Shown here piece by piece: positions 1-6,200 of a stretch of DNA of 10,843 bases. Source of the stretch: DASQLQ01 sp035629935 (lineage in GTDB: Bacteria; Actinomycetota; CADDZG01; WHSQ01); assembly GCA_035629935.1 (NCBI GenBank), contig DASQLQ010000115.1, positions 1-10,843 of the forward strand, given 5' to 3'. A program made the translations under genes and the position numbers. Under the pieces are notes generated by a model. The model was given only the letters and a program-made list of their open reading frames with translations. It searched no databases and was not told the origin of the DNA. Every line of letters begins with the position of its first letter. Positions within the stretch are counted from its first letter, which is position 1.

Positions 1-377
1 GTGATGTCCTCGACCGCGCCGGCAGCCACCGTCCCGATGGTTAGCTCTCTGTCGGGCAACGCCGCGTTGAATGTGACCGAGACGCAATTGTCCCGCGCCT
101 CGGTGCTGACGTTGTCGCCCACGAGCTCGATCGCACTGTCGTAACCGCGCAGGGTGAACCTGTCCGCTACGAAGGGATCCGGTCCGGTCACCGCCTCGTC
201 GAAGCAGAAATCGGTTCGGTTGCCATCGATTTCAACCGAAACGAGATCGGGTCCACTCGTCGTATAGGGCGAGTGGCTGGATCCGATATGGGCATCCGCT
301 CCCGCAACCGCCAAGGATGCAACCAAGACCCCGAGGACGCAGATAGCCAGCGCCCTCGTCCATAGCGCACGGGTCAT
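1..377 (-). CDS. Secreted Ig-like repeat protein, 5' part of gene (tandem paralog of the 374-2095 gene)
   Basis: Only the first 125 codons are present; the gene continues beyond base 1. The ATG at 377-375 overlaps the TGA of the upstream gene (376-374) as ATGA, so translational coupling is likely. Residues 1-29 form a signal peptide: MTRALWTRAL, then a hydrophobic stretch, then an ADA cleavage site directly before HIGSSHSPYTT. The mature start and the following beta domain align with the upstream protein at roughly 45% identity by eye. Shared elements include PDL, DGN, DFCFDE, a GP pair, RGY, and two cysteines (about C58 and C98) that may pair. The DFCFDE strand resembles SbsA/SwmB-type Ig-like repeats (inferred; no domain search run). 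Exported, function unknown. The paralogy fixes the reading frame and start with good confidence. Confidence 0.85.
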   Translation of the reverse strand, partial: MTRALWTRALAICVLGVLVASLAVAGADAHIGSSHSPYTTSGPDLVSVEIDGNRTDFCFDEAVTGPDPFVADRFTLRGYDSAIELVGDNVSTEARDNCVSVTFNAALPDRELTIGTVAAGAVEDI

Positions 378-2095
378 CGACGTCCGACTCTAACGGTGGG
401 CGATTTGGCTCCCTTGCAACGGACGGTTCCGTCGCCAACGGTGACCTGCTTTGGTGCGATCGATGCGAAGAACTTCCCCTTGGCGCGGCGCGCCGGCACC
501 CTGAAACGTCCGGCCTCGTTCGTCGTTGCAGAGCCGACCTTCTTGGTGAAGCCGGACTTCGTCTTCTTCACGGTGACCTTTCGGCCGGACAGGCATCCGG
601 CTTGAGGAGAGGATGCAGCGCCGGAGAAGGCACCTCGTTTCTTCGAGTACTTCATGCTCAGCGTGGTGTTCGCGGTTGAATCGCCGCCGCCGCCGGTCGG
701 GGAAGAGGTCGTTGCCGTGGTCTGGGTCGCTTGGAAGCCCACCGACGATTCGGGCGCCGCATTGCCCAACTCGTCGGCCACGGCATCGAAGAGCACCAGG
801 CATCCGACGGCCCCTTCGACCTCTGCCGATGAGAAATCCACGGTGGCGGAGTTTCCCGACACGGAGCTGACCCCGTCGCCGCCACTGCTGTCTCCCGAAC
901 CGTTAAAGACGCCGAACTTGTCGGCTTCGGCGGAACCGGCATCCACCGGTTCGTCGAAGACGAAGGTCGCCTTGGCGTCGCTCTCGTCAACATCGCATGA
1001 CTCGAGATCCGGACCATCGCTGAAGCCCGGAGCGTGGCCGGAGGTCGCCATCGAAGCATCCCCGATCGAGCTGCACTCCCCGTCACCGTCGGCGTCCACC
1101 GCGCACTCTCCGACCCCCGCGAGCACGATCTCGCCATCTCCGGCGTCATCGATCGCAGGGAACTCGCATGTAACTTCATCGCCGTTCTCTATCTCGCAGC
1201 TGTCGGCCTCTGGCGCAAATTTGGTGCCGTCCTCCGCTGCCACTTGGAACCGGCCTTCATCCGGATCGCCGGTTATGTCCTCGTCGAACGAGAACGTGAC
1301 GTTCTCGCCATTCCGCTCGGCGTCCTCCAGATCGGGGTCGTCCGTGTCATCGCCTTCCGACTCCCATCCGATGCAAGCGGTAGCGGGAGCTTTGGCACAC
1401 GGTTCATTACCGTTCGACGGGTCTACGAAGACACGAGCGATGTCTTCCACCGGATCGGCGAACTCGATCACGGCCTCGTCGTTGTCACAGTCGCTGACTC
1501 CGGTACCGTAGAAAGTCGAGCTGGTGCCTTCGTCCTTGTAGTAACCGAAGGCGGACGCCCCCATCGCCGCGCAATTCATCCCCTCGTCAAGCGTGAACTC
1601 GATCGAATCGATCTTGAAACTCCGTGCCAGATTCGGCGCGTCGGTGATACCTGGACCGTTATCAACCTTGCTGTCGGAGAGAGAGGCCGAAGAGACCACA
1701 TTGCCTTTGCCTTGATCGTCCACCACCGCAGCGGTGAGAACCACGCCGATAGTGAACTGTTCGGTCGGCCTCGCGTCATCGAAGTCAACCTGCACACATT
1801 TGGCATCTTCATTATCGATATCGGCATCGTCGCCGACTGCCACCGTTGCACTGTTGTAACCCCGCATACCGAACTTGCCCGGAGCAAGCTGTTGCGGACC
1901 GGCGATCACCTCGTCGAAGCAGAAATCGACGTCATTGCCATCGAGGGAGACGGATCGAAGATCTGGGGCTTCCGTGGTGAAAGGCGAATGTGAGGCTCCG
2001 ATATGGGCGCTGGCCATCCCCACGAGCGCAGCCGCGACGAGAACGACCGTACTGAAGAGCGCGAGCCACTTCACCATGTGCTTTTTCACGTCCAT
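374..2095 (-). CDS. Secreted protein with four Ig-like repeats and a basic C-terminal domain
   Basis: A 573-aa exported protein. Residues 1-30 are a signal peptide ending in ASA, giving a mature N-terminus HIGASHSPFTT. Four repeats of about 100-110 aa each begin with a [AGD]P[DN]L motif (43-46, 153-156, 253-256, 361-364) followed by an F-x-[FL]-D-E strand (58-62, 167-171, 268-272, 378-382). They resemble SwmB/SbsA Ig-like repeats of adhesins and surface proteins. Cysteines recur through the repeats, suggesting disulfides. The repeat region is very acidic (about 95 Asp/Glu against 17 Lys/Arg by hand count). A Thr/Ser/Gly linker (about 456-478) leads to a basic C-terminal domain (480-573; about 24 Lys/Arg, 2 Asp/Glu) with Cys501 and Cys560. 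There is no LPXTG motif or terminal membrane anchor. A strong RBS (GAGGGGGG) precedes the ATG. The gene lies 34 bp after the RTX gene and overlaps its downstream paralog. Exact function unknown; an adhesive, matrix or metal-binding role is inference. Confidence 0.85.
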   Translation of the reverse strand: MDVKKHMVKWLALFSTVVLVAAALVGMASAHIGASHSPFTTEAPDLRSVSLDGNDVDFCFDEVIAGPQQLAPGKFGMRGYNSATVAVGDDADIDNEDAKCVQVDFDDARPTEQFTIGVVLTAAVVDDQGKGNVVSSASLSDSKVDNGPGITDAPNLARSFKIDSIEFTLDEGMNCAAMGASAFGYYKDEGTSSTFYGTGVSDCDNDEAVIEFADPVEDIARVFVDPSNGNEPCAKAPATACIGWESEGDDTDDPDLEDAERNGENVTFSFDEDITGDPDEGRFQVAAEDGTKFAPEADSCEIENGDEVTCEFPAIDDAGDGEIVLAGVGECAVDADGDGECSSIGDASMATSGHAPGFSDGPDLESCDVDESDAKATFVFDEPVDAGSAEADKFGVFNGSGDSSGGDGVSSVSGNSATVDFSSAEVEGAVGCLVLFDAVADELGNAAPESSVGFQATQTTATTSSPTGGGGDSTANTTLSMKYSKKRGAFSGAASSPQAGCLSGRKVTVKKTKSGFTKKVGSATTNEAGRFRVPARRAKGKFFASIAPKQVTVGDGTVRCKGAKSPTVRVGRR

Positions 2096-2096
2096 T

Positions 2097-2104
2097 CCCC
2101 CCTC
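2097..2104 (-). promoter_or_regulatory. Ribosome binding site of the 573-aa secreted protein
   Basis: GAGGGGGG on the minus strand, one base from the ATG by its last G and 5 nt counted from the GAGG core. It supports the ATG at 2095-2093 over the in-frame ATG six codons further in. Confidence 0.7.
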
Positions 2105-2129
2105 GGCTTTCGGTAACTGCCGTTACGGA

Positions 2130-3584
2130 TCAGAAACTTCTCGCTTCTTCGAAGGAAAGGACCGACTCAACGGGTGCGGTCAAGGGGTGGGCCGGCGCTG
2201 CCGCGGTGCCTTCGCATGAAACGAGATTCTCGGCTAACCAACAATTGTCTGAACCATCGCCACCATCGGTCTTGTCGTTACCAGGACCCCCTCCGATGAA
2301 GTCGTTACCGTTGCCGCCGTTCAATTGATCGTTGCCGCCCAATCCGTAGAGGAAGTTATTTGCACCGTCGCCGAGCAAGACGTCGGCGAATTCCGTTCCT
2401 TCAACCGACTCGATGCCCTTAAGGGTGTCGGCGCCCGATCCCGTGGCCGTCCCGGCCGCTAGATCTACCTGCACGCCGGAGGTGCCGCCGGCGAGGGCAG
2501 CATCGTCGTAGTTCCCTGCCCCCCCGTCGTAGATGTCGTTGCCCGTGAATCCCTGCATGATGTCGTCACCGTTCCCCGCGAGGAATTCGTCATCGCCGAG
2601 GCCTCCAAGCAACGCGTTCGAGGCGAAGTTCCCCACGATCCGGTTCGGAGCCACGAGACTCCCCCATGCCCCCTCGACGCCTGCGAAACCATCGTTCCCG
2701 AATCCGGTTGCCCGCTGGCTGGACAGATCGATGGTCATCGGTTGGTCTGCGAGCCAGTAGAGGACGAAATCGAAGCCTGTGCCCGCTTCCACATGGTCGT
2801 CTCCCGGCCCGGAAATGAACAGGTTGTCGTTCTCGTCTCCTGCGATGAAGTCGTTGAACGGGCTATCGGTCGACCCCTCGATGCCGGTGAAGGTGTCGGT
2901 TTCACTTCCACTAGTAGTGATGCCTTGGTCGATGTTCACGTTCACCGCAGTCTCGGAGAAAAGGTAAAAGAGCATGTCGATCCCCTCGCCGCCTTCGATC
3001 GAATCGTTGCCTGCCCCCGGCGCGATGAGGTCGACACTGGGGCCGGCATCCACACGGTCGTTGCCGGCGCCGGCATCAAATGTCTCGCTGTTCTTGCCGC
3101 CTGTGATGTGGTCGTCGAACGCTGTCCCACCGACGCCCTCGAGCGCGATCAGTACGTCGGTGCCTTCTCCCGTCGCCCGACCCGTGGTCAGGTTCGCGGT
3201 CACGGCCGACTTCGAGAAGAAATAGTCCACGATGTCACTGCCGCCGCCGCCGTTGACCCGGTCGTTGCCCGGACCCGAGTACAGGACGTCGTTGTCTCCG
3301 TCTCCGAAGATCTTGTCGCTCCCTCCTTGACCATTCACGGAATCGAAACCCGGCCCCCCACAGACCACGTCGTTGCCACCCTTGCCGAAGATCATGTCGT
3401 TTCCGCCCCGACCGACGATCACATCGCGGCCTTTCGTCCCCTGGATGGTTTCATCGCGCGAGGTCCCGACGATCGTTGCTTTGACTCCGTGGCACTTCGC
3501 GGTGGCTGCTTGAGCGACCGGTGCCAGGGTCGGCACCACGAGTAGCAGCATTGCTGCCGCAACGCCCGCCAGTCGTCGTTTCAT
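2130..3584 (-). CDS. Secreted RTX (hemolysin-type calcium-binding repeat) protein
   Basis: A 484-aa protein with a signal peptide (MKRR, hydrophobic 6-22, AQA cleavage site at about residue 26). Residues 37-118 hold tandem Gly/Asp nonapeptides of the GGxGxDxUx type (for example GRGGNDMIFGKGGNDVV), which fold as a calcium-binding parallel beta roll in this family. From about 127 to 430 a larger module appears four times (starts near 127, 213, 282, 370). Each begins with a short beta strand such as AVTANL or VQVDL, then a [AT]TG-containing turn, a G[IV]E stretch, and one or two RTX repeats. The C-terminus has a Cys pair (C448, C457) in NCWLAENLVSC, a common ending of such actinobacterial proteins. 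No protease, lipase or other catalytic domain is visible and no type I secretion genes are nearby; the N-terminal signal peptide argues for Sec export instead. First gene of the probable secreted-protein operon. Role in adhesion or extracellular matrix is inference. Confidence 0.9.
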   Translation of the reverse strand: MKRRLAGVAAAMLLLVVPTLAPVAQAATAKCHGVKATIVGTSRDETIQGTKGRDVIVGRGGNDMIFGKGGNDVVCGGPGFDSVNGQGGSDKIFGDGDNDVLYSGPGNDRVNGGGGSDIVDYFFSKSAVTANLTTGRATGEGTDVLIALEGVGGTAFDDHITGGKNSETFDAGAGNDRVDAGPSVDLIAPGAGNDSIEGGEGIDMLFYLFSETAVNVNIDQGITTSGSETDTFTGIEGSTDSPFNDFIAGDENDNLFISGPGDDHVEAGTGFDFVLYWLADQPMTIDLSSQRATGFGNDGFAGVEGAWGSLVAPNRIVGNFASNALLGGLGDDEFLAGNGDDIMQGFTGNDIYDGGAGNYDDAALAGGTSGVQVDLAAGTATGSGADTLKGIESVEGTEFADVLLGDGANNFLYGLGGNDQLNGGNGNDFIGGGPGNDKTDGGDGSDNCWLAENLVSCEGTAAAPAHPLTAPVESVLSFEEARSF

Positions 3585-3589
3585 GTGGT

Positions 3590-3595
3590 CCCCTC
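3590..3595 (-). promoter_or_regulatory. Ribosome binding site of the RTX gene
   Basis: GAGGGG on the minus strand, 5 nt before the ATG at 3584-3582. It fixes the start, which also gives a complete signal peptide. Confidence 0.7.
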
Positions 3596-3633
3596 TTAGT
3601 TGTTCGAGAACACCTAGAACTCTAAAGAGGTTG

Positions 3634-3645
3634 GGACCCGGGTCC
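3634..3645. repeat. 12-bp perfect palindrome GGACCCGGGTCC
   Basis: The sequence is its own reverse complement and sits near the middle of the divergent intergenic region, about 50 bp from the RTX start and 66 bp from the aminotransferase start. The position suits an operator, but no cognate regulator is visible in the window and a 12-bp palindrome in GC-rich DNA can occur by chance. Confidence 0.4.
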
Positions 3646-3674
3646 TAGGGCTTTTGGGCTATTTCGTTAGCGTG

Positions 3675-3703
3675 TTGGGCACTCGAATCACCCCATATAG
3701 CCT
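3675..3703 (+). promoter_or_regulatory. Possible promoter of the aminotransferase gene, leaderless
   Basis: TTGGGC (3675-3680), a 17-nt spacer and TAGCCT (3698-3703, fits TAnnnT) end 7 nt before the ATG at 3711, so the transcript would begin at or next to the start codon. No Shine-Dalgarno precedes that ATG, consistent with leaderless translation. The match to consensus is partial. Confidence 0.35.
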
Positions 3704-3710
3704 GATTGCG

Positions 3711-4874
3711 ATGAAGGATCTCTCGACCTACCGTGCCGAATTCCCGGTGCTCGACCGGCGTACCTACCTGATCTCAGCGTCGCTCGGTCCGCTGTCCAAC
3801 CGCAGCCGAGAGCTCGCCCTTGAGCATCTGGAACTGTGGGGTTCCCTCGGCCCTGAGGAGCTGTGGTTCGAGCACGCGTTCCCCCGCTTGCAGCAATGCA
3901 GGGCGCGGTTCGCCCGGCTGATCGGCGCGGATGACACTGAAGTCGCCGTCATCAGCTCCGTTTCGGCGGGGCTGGCCGCCATCGCTTCTTGCCTGGACCT
4001 GAAGGCACGTCCCGGGATCGTCCTCTCGCAGATGGATTTCCCGACGAATCACCATGTCTGGAGAGCACACGAGCGCGTGGGGGCCGAGCTGTCGGTCGTA
4101 CCGACACCAGACGGCATACGTGTGGATCCTGAGGAGTACGTAGCCCGAACCAGCGAGCGAACCTCTCTCGTGAACGTGAACCGTCTGCTGTTCGAATCGT
4201 CGTTCGTCGTCGACCTCGAGCCGATAGTGGAGGCTGCTCACGAAGCCGGAGCCCTCACCGTCGTGGACGATTTCCACGGCACCGGCATCGTCCCCATCGA
4301 TGTGCGCGCGACCGGTGTCGATCTACTAGTCACCGGCGCATTGAAGTGGCTCTGCGGGGGCCAAGGTATCGCCTTCCTGTACTGCAAGCGTGAGCTGATC
4401 GAGAAACTCGAACCCCTGGTAGTGGGTTGGTTCGGCGTAAAGGATCAGTTCGACTTCGACCGCACCAGATTGCGTTTGAGGGACGACGCCCGGCGCTTCG
4501 AGACCGGGACCCTTCCTTTGCCCCAGGCGTGGACCGCTGCCGGAGGGCTGGAGATCATCCTAGAAGTGGGGGTCGATCGGATCCGAGAGCGGAACCAGCA
4601 ACTGACCAGCAGGGTGATCGCCGCGGCCGATGACATCGGCCTGGACGTGATGACGCCGAGAGAGAACGAGCAACGCGGCGGTTTGGTGCGCGTGCGCATC
4701 CCGGGCGGTCGCGACAAGGCCGAGAAAGTGCTGCACCGCCTGTTCGAGCGAGACGTGGTTCTCGACTCTCGAGCCGACTGCTTGCGCATCTCCCCTCACT
4801 TCTTCAACAACGAGGGAGACATCGATCATTGCTTCGAGGAGCTCAAGGCAGCCATCGGCGACCTAGGTCTGTAG
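3711..4874 (+). CDS. PLP-dependent aminotransferase, class V (cysteine desulfurase/kynureninase-like fold)
   Basis: A 387-aa fold-type I PLP enzyme, the usual length of class V aminotransferases. Visible motifs: a Gly/Ser-rich N-terminal segment (YLISASLGPLSN, 19-30); SSVSAG (82-87) where the phosphate-binding loop is expected; VVDDFHGTG (184-192) with the Asp that contacts the pyridine nitrogen; TGALKWLCGGQG (208-219) with K212 as the Schiff-base lysine; FETGT (263-267); and LRISPHFFN (358-366), whose Arg359 would bind the substrate carboxylate. Cytoplasmic. The family includes cysteine desulfurases, kynureninases and isopenicillin N epimerases. No Cys sits in a clear catalytic loop of the desulfurase type, so the substrate stays open. 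I chose ATG 3711 rather than an in-frame TTG at 3654, because the extra 19 residues look non-conserved and overlap the probable promoter. The gene stands alone, divergent from the RTX operon and convergent with the MATE gene (12-bp overlap). Confidence 0.88.
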   Translation: MKDLSTYRAEFPVLDRRTYLISASLGPLSNRSRELALEHLELWGSLGPEELWFEHAFPRLQQCRARFARLIGADDTEVAVISSVSAGLAAIASCLDLKARPGIVLSQMDFPTNHHVWRAHERVGAELSVVPTPDGIRVDPEEYVARTSERTSLVNVNRLLFESSFVVDLEPIVEAAHEAGALTVVDDFHGTGIVPIDVRATGVDLLVTGALKWLCGGQGIAFLYCKRELIEKLEPLVVGWFGVKDQFDFDRTRLRLRDDARRFETGTLPLPQAWTAAGGLEIILEVGVDRIRERNQQLTSRVIAAADDIGLDVMTPRENEQRGGLVRVRIPGGRDKAEKVLHRLFERDVVLDSRADCLRISPHFFNNEGDIDHCFEELKAAIGDLGL

Positions 4875-6164
4875 GGCCCACCGGCCCCGAATGAACCGGG
4901 TCCCGGTTGTCAACGATCGGACCATCAACCAGCTCGTCGCCGCGATCGTCAGCCCCTCGACCCCCCAACCGCGCTCCAAAGACAACAAGCTGATGGCTAC
5001 GTAGACCAATGACGACGCGACCATGGCAGCGGCCAGAAAACGGGTGTCCGAGGCGCCGATCAGGATCCCATCGAGAGTGAACGCTACGGCCGATAGCGGC
5101 TGCACGATCGCAACCCAGAGGAGGAGAGATCCGGCGAGGGTGATGACACGACCGTCGTCGGTGAACAACCGAGCCACCCACCGAGAGCTCACCCCAAGCA
5201 CCACGAAAAGAAGCACGCCGAGGATGACGCCCATGCGCATAAGGCGCCGGCCGACACTCACCGCTTCCGCTGTGTTGACGGCTCCAAGGAAGCGGCCGAC
5301 CATCGCCTGGGCGGCGATCGCCAACGAATCCAGGGTGAACGCGAGCAGCAGGAAGACCTGCATCGCTATCTGCCAGGCGGCCAGCGTCACCTCGCCCATC
5401 CGCGCCGCTACCGCAGTTGCCACGGTCATCGCGGCCAGTAGCGCGCCCGTTCGAACGACCAGATCCAGCCCGACGCGAATGAGACCACGAATGACGGCCA
5501 GGTCCGGCACCCAGCGGGCAAAGGTCATCCTCCTGCGCAGAAGGATGACGAAAGCGACGGCGACACCGCCCTGTCCGATCACGGTTGCCAAAGCAGATCC
5601 CTCAACCCCGAGATCTGCTGGATAGATCAACACGTAGTTCAGCAGGGTGTTCACCAGCAAACCGGCGCCGAGAACGAACATCGGTGTTCGCGTGTCCTGC
5701 ATCCCGCGCATCCATCCCTGGCCCACTTGCCCGATCAGTACGGGAATGGCAGCTAGGGCCCTGATCCTCAGATAAGGCTCTGCGTATACGGCCACGTTGT
5801 CCGACGCTCCGAACGCACGAACGATCGGGCCTGCGAAGACGACCCCGATCACCGTCACCGCGGCCCCCAGCACCACCGCCAGGAAGAGGGCCTGCACCCC
5901 GGTCGTATCCGCGCCGGGCCGGTCCCCTGCACCGAATGCCCGCGCCACTCGCGGGGTCACCCCGAATGCAAGGAAAGAGAAGATCCAGAAGGAAGCGGTG
6001 AAGGCGGCAGTGCCGATCGCCAGCGCGGCCAGCTGGGACACACCGAGATGGCCCACGAAGGCGGTGTCGATGAGCGAGTAGAGAGGGTCGGCCGCCAGCG
6101 CGGCCAGAGCCGGAATGGCCAGCCGGAAGATCTCGCGATCGTGTCGCCGTTCTTTCCTATTCAA
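4863..6164 (-). CDS. MATE family efflux transporter, DinF-like
   Basis: A 433-aa integral membrane protein with about 12 hydrophobic segments in two pseudo-symmetric halves (about 12-215 and 225-430), the size and layout of MATE transporters. Typical family stretches are IPALAALAADPLYSLIDTAF near the N-terminus, the FVGHLG motif (36-41), GVEGSALATVIGQ (187-199) and the matching GVEGLTIAATSW in the second half (401-412). The N-terminal half most resembles the DinF subgroup by recall. MATE proteins export cationic or other toxic compounds using Na+ or H+ gradients; the substrate here is unknown. The TTG start is supported by GAGGG four bases upstream and by a short charged N-terminus before the first helix. 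It lies 36 bp after uvrB on the same strand, so co-transcription is likely; DinF in E. coli is part of the LexA regulon, making the pairing with a repair gene notable. Its 3' end overlaps the convergent aminotransferase gene. Confidence 0.9.
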   Translation of the reverse strand: MNRKERRHDREIFRLAIPALAALAADPLYSLIDTAFVGHLGVSQLAALAIGTAAFTASFWIFSFLAFGVTPRVARAFGAGDRPGADTTGVQALFLAVVLGAAVTVIGVVFAGPIVRAFGASDNVAVYAEPYLRIRALAAIPVLIGQVGQGWMRGMQDTRTPMFVLGAGLLVNTLLNYVLIYPADLGVEGSALATVIGQGGVAVAFVILLRRRMTFARWVPDLAVIRGLIRVGLDLVVRTGALLAAMTVATAVAARMGEVTLAAWQIAMQVFLLLAFTLDSLAIAAQAMVGRFLGAVNTAEAVSVGRRLMRMGVILGVLLFVVLGVSSRWVARLFTDDGRVITLAGSLLLWVAIVQPLSAVAFTLDGILIGASDTRFLAAAMVASSLVYVAISLLSLERGWGVEGLTIAATSWLMVRSLTTGTRFIRGRWALQT

Positions 6165-6168
6165 AGTG

Positions 6169-6173
6169 CCCTC
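6169..6173 (-). promoter_or_regulatory. Ribosome binding site deciding the TTG start of the MATE gene
   Basis: GAGGG on the minus strand, 4 nt before TTG at 6164-6162. A nearby ATG at 6175-6173 is in another frame and meets a stop after four codons, so it cannot be the start. Confidence 0.6.
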
Positions 6174-6200
6174 ATAGGTACCTCAGTTAGGAAAGAAGGG

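Larger units (their letters stand above)
3585..3710. promoter_or_regulatory. Divergent intergenic control region
   Basis: This 126-bp gap separates the divergently transcribed RTX operon (minus) and aminotransferase (plus), so promoters for both must lie here or inside the genes. It contains a 12-bp palindrome (3634-3645), a short inverted repeat TGTTC-GA-GAACA (about 3600-3611), and a plausible plus-strand promoter (3675-3703). No convincing minus-strand -35/-10 pair was identified. Confidence 0.6.

Noticed and set aside
654..1511. Ser/Pro-rich plus-strand frame (285 codons)
   Set aside because: Its composition is the complement of the Asp/Gly-rich minus-strand gene; no independent coding evidence.
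1034..1993. Plus-strand open frame (319 codons) opposite the Ig-like gene
   Set aside because: Shadow of the minus-strand gene, whose frame is confirmed by its signal peptide, internal repeats and tandem paralog.
2113..2126. Inverted repeat GTAAC-TGCC-GTTAC in the gap between the RTX and Ig-like genes
   Set aside because: Only 5-bp arms with AT content and no U-tract; too weak to call a terminator or operator.
2270..3480. Repetitive DNA that could look like a CRISPR or tandem repeat array
   Set aside because: The repetition comes from Gly/Asp RTX codons in one open frame; repeats are degenerate with no constant spacer length.
3654..3710. TTG start giving 19 extra residues to the aminotransferase
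   Set aside because: No RBS, the extension overlaps the likely promoter, and the class V fold begins naturally at the ATG at 3711.
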